64,000 bases of DNA from Dendrosporobacter quercicolus (GTDB taxonomy: Bacteria > Bacillota > Negativicutes > DSM-1736 > Dendrosporobacteraceae). The position numbers and the translations under genes were made by a program. Below are positions 10,279-17,312 of the stretch, in pieces. The notes beneath the pieces are model-generated. The model ran no database searches. It saw only the letters and a program-made list of their open reading frames with translations, and had not been told where the DNA came from. The stretch lies in NCBI RefSeq assembly GCF_900104455.1, contig NZ_FNHB01000003.1:62001-126000 (forward strand). Reading direction: 5' to 3'. Within the stretch, counting starts at the first letter, position 1. Every line of letters begins with the position of its first letter.

Positions 10279-11295
10279 ATGATTATTGTTATGCAACCCC
10301 AGGCTACCCGGAAGGAAGTGGACGCTGTGATCAAAAAACTGGCTGAGGCCGGCCTTAAGTACCATTTGTCCCAGGGAGAATCACGAACCATTATCGGCGT
10401 GATCGGCGATAAAAAAAGTATCGCCAAATTACCGGTTGACGTTTTTCCGGGGGTTGAAAAATCCGTGGCCGTAACGGAAAGCTATAAACTGGTCAGCCGG
10501 GAGTTCAGGCCTGAAGATACTGTGGTCGATGTGCAGGGAGCCAAAATCGGCGGCCGGCATCTGGCGGTTATGGCCGGTCCGTGCGCGGTGGAAAGCCTGG
10601 AACAGTTACTGGAAGCCGCCGTCATTGTGAAAAGGGCCGGAGCGCAGTTCTTACGGGGCGGCGCTTTTAAACCGCGTACTTCGCCGTATGATTTTCAAGG
10701 GTTGGAGGAAAAGGGCCTGGAAATGCTGGCCGCGGCCAGAGAAAAAACTGGTTTGAAAGTTATCACCGAAGTTGTGGACTCCGCCTCAGTCGGCCTTGTC
10801 AGCCAATACGCCGATGTGCTGCAAATCGGTACAAGAAACATGCAAAACTTCAACCTGCTTAAAACAGTCGGCAGGACAGACAAACCTGTGCTGTTAAAAC
10901 GCGGGCTTGCGGCCACCATCAGCGAGTGGCTGAATGCGGCCGAATATATTATGAGCGAGGGAAACTATAACGTCATCCTGTGCGAACGCGGCATTCGCAC
11001 GTTTGAAACTTATACCCGCAATACGCTGGATCTGGGAGCGGTGGCGGCCGTAAAAACCTTAAGCCATTTACCGGTCATTGTCGATCCCAGCCATGGCACA
11101 GGGCGCTGGAAGATGGTCAGGCCGATGGCCAGGGCCGCAGTTGCCGCCGGAGCGGACGGTCTGATTATTGAGGTGCATCCCAATCCGGCGGAAGCTTTGT
11201 GCGACGGCAACCAGTCGCTTACACCGGAAAATTTTTCACTGCTGATGAACGAGATTGGCGCTATTGCCGCAGTTACGGGAAAATCACTCCAATGA
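10279..11295 (+). CDS. aroF: 3-deoxy-7-phosphoheptulonate synthase (DAHP synthase, AroF/AroA-beta type)
   Basis: The protein condenses phosphoenolpyruvate and erythrose-4-phosphate, the first step of the shikimate pathway. It has an N-terminal ferredoxin-like regulatory segment ([10 protein letters not shown], residues 1-70) and the class I-beta catalytic barrel with [31 protein letters not shown] and DPSHGTGRW. Length 338 is normal. Three tandem ATG codons start at 10273; the third, 10279, gives the best distance (8 nt) from AAGGAGG. The stop overlaps tyrA as ATGA. Expression is under the tyrosine T-box. It supplies chorismate, which both siderophore pathways also consume, but that link is inferred from position. 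Confidence 0.95.
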   Translation: MIIVMQPQATRKEVDAVIKKLAEAGLKYHLSQGESRTIIGVIGDKKSIAKLPVDVFPGVEKSVAVTESYKLVSREFRPEDTVVDVQGAKIGGRHLAVMAGPCAVESLEQLLEAAVIVKRAGAQFLRGGAFKPRTSPYDFQGLEEKGLEMLAAAREKTGLKVITEVVDSASVGLVSQYADVLQIGTRNMQNFNLLKTVGRTDKPVLLKRGLAATISEWLNAAEYIMSEGNYNVILCERGIRTFETYTRNTLDLGAVAAVKTLSHLPVIVDPSHGTGRWKMVRPMARAAVAAGADGLIIEVHPNPAEALCDGNQSLTPENFSLLMNEIGAIAAVTGKSLQ

Positions 11296-12188
11296 AGCAG
11301 TTGAATATTGCCATTATCGGTCTGGGCTTGATCGGCGGTTCGCTGGGGCTGGCTATCAAGCACCATTACGGCGCTCAGGTTATGGTGGCAGGCGTTGATC
11401 AGGATGCAGGCACGCTTGCTTATGCGCTCGGCAGCGGTGCGGTAGACTCTGCCGGAACCGATAGCCGTACGGCTGCCAGCCAGGCCGACATTGTATTTTT
11501 GTGCACACCGGTACTGCAAATTGTACCGGTTGTACAAAATATCATTCCTTGCCTGAAACCGGGGACGATATTGAGCGACGTCGGCAGCACCAAGCAGTAT
11601 CTGTACGAAAAAATTTCCGGGCTGCTGCCAGCGGATATTCATTATGTAGCCGGCCATCCGATGGCCGGCAGTGAGCAGAGCGGCATTATGGCTGCCGACA
11701 AGGATTTATTCCGCGATAAATGTTATATTATTATTCCCGAAACGGCCCGGCTGGCGTCGGCCGCAGAGAAAATCTGCAGCCTTCTATCCTGTACCGGGGC
11801 CAAAATAACGGCAATGGAGCTGGCGCAGCATGACCGGTGCGCGGCGGTGATCAGCCATGCGCCTCATGTGACGGCGGCGGCGCTCGTTCATTTGCTGGGC
11901 TTAAGGCCGGCTGAGCTGGGGAATAATCTGAAGCTGGCGGGGGGCGGTTTTCGCGATACGACCCGGATTGCCTCATCCAATGCCGATATGTGGGCCGACA
12001 TCTGCCTGTCCAATCCTGAAGCCATTGCCGACAGTCTGACTCATTTGCAGGGGATTATCGGCCAGGTCATTGCCGACATCCGGCGAGAGGACCGGGAGTC
12101 GGTTCATGCATTCTTTAAAACAGCCAAGCTCCGCCGGGATTCGCTGATTCAGGCGTCGTTCTGCCCAAGTGCGGGTAATGCGGAGTAA
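11292..12188 (+). CDS. tyrA: Prephenate dehydrogenase
   Basis: This 298-residue protein converts prephenate to 4-hydroxyphenylpyruvate for tyrosine synthesis. The N-terminal NAD fold has [10 protein letters not shown] (residues 8-17). The catalytic region includes [18 protein letters not shown] and the conserved [12 protein letters not shown] with the active-site His. There is no C-terminal ACT domain, so tyrosine control probably acts through the T-box. The start overlaps the aroF stop by 4 nt (ATGA), so the two are translationally coupled. Confidence 0.95.
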   Translation: MKQLNIAIIGLGLIGGSLGLAIKHHYGAQVMVAGVDQDAGTLAYALGSGAVDSAGTDSRTAASQADIVFLCTPVLQIVPVVQNIIPCLKPGTILSDVGSTKQYLYEKISGLLPADIHYVAGHPMAGSEQSGIMAADKDLFRDKCYIIIPETARLASAAEKICSLLSCTGAKITAMELAQHDRCAAVISHAPHVTAAALVHLLGLRPAELGNNLKLAGGGFRDTTRIASSNADMWADICLSNPEAIADSLTHLQGIIGQVIADIRREDRESVHAFFKTAKLRRDSLIQASFCPSAGNAE

Positions 12189-12515
12189 AATAATCCGATA
12201 CGAGGAATGCGATTTTGTCAGTCCATAAGACTGTCAAACTGGTTTAGGCTCGGGAAGCTAGCACCGTGCGTCACTTGGTCTAAACTTCTTTTTACCATGA
12301 AAAAAATCCTGTTTGTCCTAGAATGAAGAGACTATATAAGGTATGATTTCCTTATTGTAGTAAATGAGAGACACTATCAATAACGATGAATGAAAGCGCA
12401 ATTGCGGATATTGGCAGCGGTCATACCGGCCCGCAGTGCGGCAAGTGCCTGAAGTGTAATTGGCAACAGCCCGACGGGCTGCCGCCGCGGCTTAGTGTAT
12501 AGGTAAATGAAATGC
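12189..12515. other. Gene-poor stretch after tyrA
   Basis: A weak stem (GTTTAG near 12241, CTAAAC near 12281) followed by CTTCTTTTT may end the tyrA transcript. A 38-codon ORF at 12386-12502 has a CGKCLKC cysteine cluster but no convincing ribosome site; I do not call it a gene. The direct repeat begins at 12516. Confidence 0.4.
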
Positions 12516-12547
12516 TATTTGTCTGTAACGGGCAAATAGCGTTTTTA
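12514..12547 (+). terminator. Short hairpin with T-run at the start of the left direct repeat
   Basis: GCTATTTG (12514-12521) pairs with CAAATAGC (12533-12540) and is followed by GTTTTTA. The right-hand copy keeps most of the stem but has lost the T-run. Confidence 0.5.
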
Positions 12548-12627
12548 TTAAAGGAAAGCCGGAATTGTAAGCTCGTTAAGTCCACTGAATAACGGGGCTT
12601 TTCTAAAATAATGGAAATGGTTGTAAA
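12516..12627 (+). repeat. Left copy of a ~112-bp direct repeat bounding the relic
   Basis: The copies share tatttgtctgtaacgg (12516 and 14114), caaatagcg (12533 and 14130) and atggaaatggttgtaaa (12611 and 14208). The spacing between blocks is 95 and 94 bp, explained by one missing G. The middle is diverged but shares GAATAAC. The right copy lies directly before the AraC-gene Fur box. Confidence 0.8.
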
Positions 12628-12639
12628 TATGGGGAATGT

Positions 12640-13731
12640 TCGAGGATGTCCGCCGGTTTGTTATAAAACTGGAGCAGGCTGTTTTTTGCTCTATGCTCCA
12701 CACCCTTCATCAGCAGGGCTTGCTGCTGGACAAAGCAAGAGGATACGGTTTCGACGAAATTATTTCCGTATCAGCTACTGCGCCGAAGTACAGGGCGCTG
12801 GCTTGAGCAGCTTATCGGACAGGGCTGGCTGAAGCGCCGGGAGGACAAGTTTTTTGGCGGATGTGCCTGAGGCAATGCCGGACAAATGCTGGAGCGAGGC
12901 GAGAGGATCTGGGACGGCCGGCTTGGTTCACCTTTGGCGATGGACTATCTCATCAGTAATGCTCGGCAGCTGCCGGCGTTGATGAGGGGAGAAAGGCAGG
13001 CGGCGCTGTTGCTGTTTCCGGAGGGAAAAATGGACTACGCCAACGCGTTGTACCGGAATTCAATCACAGCCAGGTATCTGACTAAAGCAACAGCGGCGGC
13101 CGTCAGTCGCATCTGCGCGGAGAAAATTGCCGCAGGCGGGCAAACTGCCCATCTGGTGGAGATTGGCGCGGGGACAGGGGCGACTACGGCTGTTGTGGCT
13201 CCGTGCTTAAAGGCTTGCGCCGGAAAGCTTGCAGTGGACTATCTGTTTACCGATGTATCGCAGTTTTTCCTGGCGGCTGCGCGGGAAACCTTCCGGGATT
13301 GCCCGTGGATGCGGTTTGGTCTTGTAAACATCGACCGGGAGTTTGAACAGCAGGGCTTAGCGCCGGAAAGCGCGGATATCGTCATCGCTGCGGGCGTGCT
13401 CAATAATGCGTTCAATACCGATCAGACGGCAAAGGATTTACTGCAGCTGTTACCGGACGGCGGCTGGCTGCTGGTTGTCGAGCCGACCCGTGAATTTCCG
13501 GAAATGCTGATTTCCCAGGCTTTTATGATGACTCAGCCGGAAGACGACAGGAAAAACACGAAAACAACCTTTCTTTCAGTCCGGCAGTGGGAACATGTTT
13601 TTTGGCAAGCCGGAGCGGCTGAGGTACGGTCCCTCCCGTCTGATGAGCATATGCTTGCTCCCATGGAGCAAAAATTTTTTGCAGTGAAAAAAGACAGCCG
13701 CACAAGGCTGAAACAGGAGGAGAGTTTATGA
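12640..13731 (+). pseudogene. Decayed copy of the reductase-methyltransferase fusion (C-terminal part)
   Basis: Translations in shifting frames match the C-terminal half of the protein at 30576-32786: LEQAVFCSMLHTLHQQG, then after a frameshift RWLEQLIGQGWLKRRED-KFFGG, then a stop. From 12886 an ORF of 281 codons stays open and covers the whole methyltransferase domain with an intact VEIGAGTGATT SAM loop, FPEGKMDYA and REFPEMLISQAFMM blocks. The N-terminal reductase is absent. The 281-codon ORF has no good ribosome site of its own, so expression is doubtful, though the methyltransferase fold could still be functional. It ends in ATGA with the next relic, the same gene order as the intact pair. 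Confidence 0.85.
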
Positions 13732-14060
13732 CATTAAGCGGCGGGAGTAGAGTCAGCGAATTGGTGGCGCGTATTCGAAAAGGCGGCGTAGCCTTCCTTA
13801 TGGGAGGAAAACGGCAAGCTGCGGTACAGAGCGCCGCAGGGGCTGCTGGGCGGAAGTGATTTGCAGCTGCTTAAGGAATATAAGGCCGATATTTTAGGAT
13901 TGCTCCGGACGGAAGCAAAGCAAAAGTCGGTGGTGTGCCGTCCCGAGGCCAGGTATGAGCCTTTCCCCTGATCGACGTACAGTCCGCCTATCTGCTGGGA
14001 CGCAGCGAAGTCTTTGAATACGGCGGCAAGTTCGGCTTTCTGCCGGGAATAACGGAAATG
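13728..14060 (+). pseudogene. Decayed 5' end of a cyclisation-domain NRPS gene
   Basis: The ATG at 13728 has a good GGAGGAG site and begins a TubC-like docking region homologous to the start of the NRPS at 32790. After about 25 codons a frameshift is needed to continue with NGKLRYRAPQGLLGGSDLQ, and a second at about 13970 to continue with DVQSAYLLGRSEVFEYGGK, the first motif of a heterocyclisation domain. Similarity stops near 14050. Only about 100 codons of an 1841-codon gene remain. Confidence 0.85.
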
Positions 14061-14113
14061 ACACTTAAAATATGATATTTTATCCTAGAGTCTAATAAAT
14101 TAAGGAGGAACGT

Positions 14114-14224
14114 TATTTGTCTGTAACGGCAAATAGCGTGGATAATTGCCAGTGAGTCAGAGATTATTGGTGTGTTAATTCTTTGAATAACAATTGTTTT
14201 AATATAAATGGAAATGGTTGTAAA
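14114..14224 (+). repeat. Right copy of the ~112-bp direct repeat
   Basis: Partner of 12516-12627, with the same conserved blocks in the same order and near-identical spacing. It leads directly into the AraC promoter region. A tandem duplication that kept one functional leader is the simplest explanation. Confidence 0.8.
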
Positions 14225-14252
14225 AAAAGAAGATGTTTGCTATAATTATCGA

Positions 14253-14267
14253 TGAAAATGATTATCA
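14253..14267 (+). promoter_or_regulatory. Fur box ahead of the first AraC gene
   Basis: TGAAAATGATTATCA matches the 7-1-7 consensus TGATAATNATTATCA at 13 of 14 positions. It lies about 145 bp before the AraC start, next to a TATAAT-like element at 14240. Confidence 0.75.
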
Positions 14268-14409
14268 ATGTATTGTGTGCGTAAATAAGCGAAAAGAAGG
14301 GAGCAATAAGCTGTCCAGCATTGATCTTTGTATGAGTATGATTCAGTTGGCTTGACTAAGGAACAGTTGCTTTAGACTTTAGACATAAATTCATAGTCCG
14401 GAGGTAGCA

Positions 14410-15408
14410 ATGAAGGAGGAAAACGCCAATTCAAAGGTTTGCATATTTAACCCGGGAGACGAGAATTGTCCATTGTGCAATAGGCTTAACCGTGTTTATA
14501 CAAACAATTTGTTTGAAACTGAGATTGCAATTCCGGCAGTAGTCGGGCAGGGTTATTATCGTAAAATTGTTCTTAATCCTTCAATGAAAGTGTTAATCGG
14601 TGATATGACTTTTCATCAAAAAATAACCATGAGCGGTAAACAAGACAGCTCGCTATATAATTTTGCTTTTTGCCTTGGCGAAGGTTTCCTGTGGAGAGTG
14701 GAAGGTAATAACCAGGAATATGAAATAAGCTGCGGGGAAAGTTTCGTTTTTGACCGGAGTCATGGCGGAAGCATTCTGAGCACCTGTTTTCCTGGGCAAC
14801 GGGTTTTGGGTCTGAACATTGAATTAGGCACTGAAACAATAACAAATTTAATTCAGCACCAGCGAATAAAAGAAGGAAAAAGTTTTTCTTATGGCAGCAG
14901 GGTGGTTTGCAGCGGAGAATTTTCCCCCGCTGTCCGGCTTATTCTAAACGAATTAATGAACTGTCATTATCGGGACCAATTAAAGAAAATGTATCTTGAA
15001 GGTAAAATAATGGAACTGGTCGCTGTTTATTTAAATGAGGTTGTCTTTGGAAGCAGAGTCTGCTCTCACATCCGCTTATCTTCGTGTGATGTAGAGGCGT
15101 TGCGCCAGGCTAGGGGGATTCTTGATAAAAATATTACATCACCGCCAACGATTGGGAAATTGGCAAAATTGATTTGTCTAAATGAATATAAATTAAAAAA
15201 GGGATTCAAAGAATTATTCGGTATGCCGGTTCATGCCTACATTATTGACAAACGGCTGGAAATGGCGCGCTTTTTTATAGAGGATAAAAAGCTGCGTGTG
15301 ACTGAAGCGGCTTTGCTGGTAGGTTATAATGATCTCAGTTATTTTGCAGAGAAATTCCGGAAAAAATATGGCGTTAATCCTTCGGAATATAGTAAAAATT
15401 TATCATAG
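14410..15408 (+). CDS. AraC-family transcriptional regulator (PchR/YbtA-like)
   Basis: This 332-residue protein has a variable N-terminal sensor half and a C-terminal double helix-turn-helix (residues ~235-330: KLAKLICLNEYKLKKGFKELFG, then VTEAALLVGYNDLSYFAEKFRKKYGVNPSEY split over the second helix pair). PchR-type regulators bind the ferric siderophore and switch on its own biosynthesis and uptake genes. The ATG at 14410 has GGAGG 5 nt upstream. A Fur box lies upstream, so expression probably rises under iron limitation. The gene sits at the head of the thiazoline siderophore locus. A short CPLC motif near residue 20 is unusual and of unknown meaning. Confidence 0.85.
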   Translation: MKEENANSKVCIFNPGDENCPLCNRLNRVYTNNLFETEIAIPAVVGQGYYRKIVLNPSMKVLIGDMTFHQKITMSGKQDSSLYNFAFCLGEGFLWRVEGNNQEYEISCGESFVFDRSHGGSILSTCFPGQRVLGLNIELGTETITNLIQHQRIKEGKSFSYGSRVVCSGEFSPAVRLILNELMNCHYRDQLKKMYLEGKIMELVAVYLNEVVFGSRVCSHIRLSSCDVEALRQARGILDKNITSPPTIGKLAKLICLNEYKLKKGFKELFGMPVHAYIIDKRLEMARFFIEDKKLRVTEAALLVGYNDLSYFAEKFRKKYGVNPSEYSKNLS

Positions 15409-15570
15409 TATAGAGTGAAAGAGCATTTTGGGTGCAGAAAAGAATTTACTTTGCGCATCTAAAATGCTTTTTGCCATTATCTTGATCCTTTTGCCTACAA
15501 TAAAGAGAAGAACAATAGAAAGTGTAATTGATAAAAAACGATGGAAACCAAAGGCGTTAAACGGGGCAAG

Positions 15571-15601
15571 GGCAACAGTTCACGTAACTGCTTTTTTTTT
15601 G
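15571..15601 (+). terminator. Weak hairpin with T8 run
   Basis: CAGTT-cacgt-AACTG followed by C and eight T, between the AraC gene and the small membrane ORF. The stem is only about 5 bp, but the T-run is strong. Confidence 0.45.
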
Positions 15602-15633
15602 CGGGTAGATACGCAATACAGAGGAGAAACCAC

Positions 15634-15816
15634 ATGATCAGTTTCTCATGGATAGAACCAGAAAAATGGCGTTCTGCGCTGATCGCGGCGGCCTTTTTTT
15701 CATTGGCTTTTGTCGAAGGAAAAACTATACTGATCGTCTTCAGTCGCGGCCTAGAAGGCTACCTAATACTTTTCACCATACTTTTTATCCCATTTGCCAT
15801 AGAACAAAATAGGTAA
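15634..15816 (+). CDS. Small membrane protein, 60 residues, function unknown
   Basis: The ORF starts at ATG 15634 with GAGGAG 7 nt upstream. It encodes MISFSWIEPEKW followed by two hydrophobic segments (about residues 13-30 and 37-56), so it is probably a two-pass inner-membrane protein. I recognise no family. It lies between the AraC gene and the siderophore operon, just upstream of a Fur box, and may be the tail of the regulator transcript or an unrelated small gene. Its base composition resembles the AraC gene more than the GC-rich NRPS genes. Confidence 0.5.
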   Translation: MISFSWIEPEKWRSALIAAAFFSLAFVEGKTILIVFSRGLEGYLILFTILFIPFAIEQNR

Positions 15817-15836
15817 ATCATGGTAATATACTAAAA

Positions 15837-15851
15837 GAATAATGATTATCA
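15837..15851 (+). promoter_or_regulatory. Fur box of the main biosynthetic operon
   Basis: GAATAATGATTATCA matches TGATAATNATTATCA at 12 of 14 positions. It is only 21 bp before the thioesterase start codon at 15873, so bound Fur would block transcription start or early elongation for the whole operon. Confidence 0.75.
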
Positions 15852-15872
15852 ATATCAATGCGGGAGTGTATT

Positions 15873-16670
15873 ATGAACAATCAATCAACCGTTACGCCCT
15901 GGCTGCTCACCCGCCCTGACGCCAGGGATATCATCCGCGTTTTCTGCCTGCCGTACGCCGGCGGCGGAGCGTCTGTGTACCGGGGCTGGGCCAAGGAACT
16001 GCCTGAAGGGGCGGGCATTTATCCCATTCAGCTTCCGGGCCGGGAAAACCGGATTGCCGAACCGCCGGCGCGTGATATGACAACGCTGGTTCATGAGATT
16101 TCCCGGGCTATTGTCCCTTATTTGCAGCAGCCGTTCATTTTGTTCGGCCACAGCCTGGGGGCTCGGCTGGCGTTTGAGATTGCCCGGAACATCCGCCGTA
16201 AATGGAATTTACAGCCCAGCCGTCTGATTGTCTCCGGCAGCCGTGCGCCGGAAATACCTGAGCCCAAGCCGCTGCACGGCTTGCCGGACAGCGCGTTTAT
16301 CGAGGAACTGCGCCGTTTTTCGGGAACGCCGGAAGCTGTTTTGCAGAGCCGCGAGCTGATGGAGCTTTTTCTGCCGGTGCTGCGGGCCGATTTTACGGTT
16401 GATGAAACTTACGTCTATTCGGCTGATAAACCGCTGGAATGCCCGATTTCGGCTTTCGGGGGAACCAAAGACCCGGAAGCCGGCTCTAAAGAGGTGCAAG
16501 GCTGGGCGCGGCATACTAGTTGCTCTTTTTCACTGGAAATGCTGGAGGGAGGGCACTTCTTTCTGCAAACGGCCAGACCGGCGCTGCTGCGGTCGGTTGG
16601 TAAAATTCTTCTGGGGCATCTGGCCGCTGCGGCCGTTGCCGGAAAAAAGGAGGTTAACGCAGGCTTATGA
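15873..16670 (+). CDS. Type II thioesterase (PchC/YbtT-like)
   Basis: This 265-residue alpha/beta-hydrolase has the GHSLG nucleophile (Ser94) and a C-terminal GGHFF (catalytic His); the acid is probably in FGGTKDPEA. Stand-alone thioesterases of this kind clear wrongly loaded acyl groups from NRPS carrier domains. It is the first gene of the salicyl-thiazoline operon. ATG 15873 was chosen over the in-frame 15858 because GGGAG lies 7 nt upstream. The stop overlaps the next gene as ATGA. Confidence 0.92.
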   Translation: MNNQSTVTPWLLTRPDARDIIRVFCLPYAGGGASVYRGWAKELPEGAGIYPIQLPGRENRIAEPPARDMTTLVHEISRAIVPYLQQPFILFGHSLGARLAFEIARNIRRKWNLQPSRLIVSGSRAPEIPEPKPLHGLPDSAFIEELRRFSGTPEAVLQSRELMELFLPVLRADFTVDETYVYSADKPLECPISAFGGTKDPEAGSKEVQGWARHTSCSFSLEMLEGGHFFLQTARPALLRSVGKILLGHLAAAAVAGKKEVNAGL

Positions 16671-17287
16671 TACCGTTGCTGGAAGACATACGGGCGATTT
16701 ACCGGCATGACCCTGCCTGCCGGAACCTGGAGTTTTTGCTTTATCCATCCCTGCATGTAATTACCGTGCACAGAATTGTTATCCATCCGCTTTACCGCCT
16801 GGGAATGCCCTTTCTGCCGCGTATGTTTTCCCAGCTGATGCGTTTTTTTACCGGTATTGAAATTCATCCGGGGGCGAAAATCGGATCAGGTTTTTTTTGT
16901 GATCACGGCTGCGGGGTAGTCATTGGGGAAACGGTGGAAATAGGGCGCAACTGTACTTTGTTTCACGGCGTTACCCTTGGCGGAACCGGCAAAGCCAAAC
17001 GCAAGCGCCATCCCACCATCGGCGATCATGTCTACATCGGGCATGGCGTAACCATTCTGGGGCCGGTGATGATCGGCAGCAACAGCAAAATTGGCGCCCA
17101 GACGGTAATTGTCAACCGGGATGTTCCCGAGCATTGCACTGTCATCGGCTCGCCGCCTAAAATTATCAAACTGGCTGGAAATAAGACGGAAATCGATCTT
17201 CCTGTTTCAGACTACAGATATGCTGAGAGACAGCAGGAAGGCAATGAGAAAAAAACGGTGGAACAGGTCTGCCTGGACAAGCCGTAA
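16667..17287 (+). CDS. Serine O-acetyltransferase (CysE-like)
   Basis: This 206-residue protein has the left-handed beta-helix hexapeptide repeats typical of short bacterial Cys[39 protein letters not shown] and [13 protein letters not shown]. CysE makes O-acetylserine, the direct precursor of cysteine. Its position between the editing thioesterase (4-nt overlap) and the salicylate ligase/synthase indicates a dedicated copy that raises cysteine supply for a three-cysteine assembly line. The C-terminal 40 residues beyond the repeats are charged and not recognised. Confidence 0.92.
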   Translation: MIPLLEDIRAIYRHDPACRNLEFLLYPSLHVITVHRIVIHPLYRLGMPFLPRMFSQLMRFFTGIEIHPGAKIGSGFFCDHGCGVVIGETVEIGRNCTLFHGVTLGGTGKAKRKRHPTIGDHVYIGHGVTILGPVMIGSNSKIGAQTVIVNRDVPEHCTVIGSPPKIIKLAGNKTEIDLPVSDYRYAERQQEGNEKKTVEQVCLDKP

Positions 17288-17312
17288 CCGACTTGGAGGA
17301 GGAATTGGGAAA

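Noticed and set aside
12386-12502. 38-codon ORF with a CGKCLKC motif
   Set aside because: No convincing ribosome site and no known family; a chance frame is as likely.
12516-14224. Insertion sequence explaining the direct repeats
   Set aside because: The repeats are direct, not inverted, and the enclosed DNA is NRPS-related relic with no transposase-like frame.
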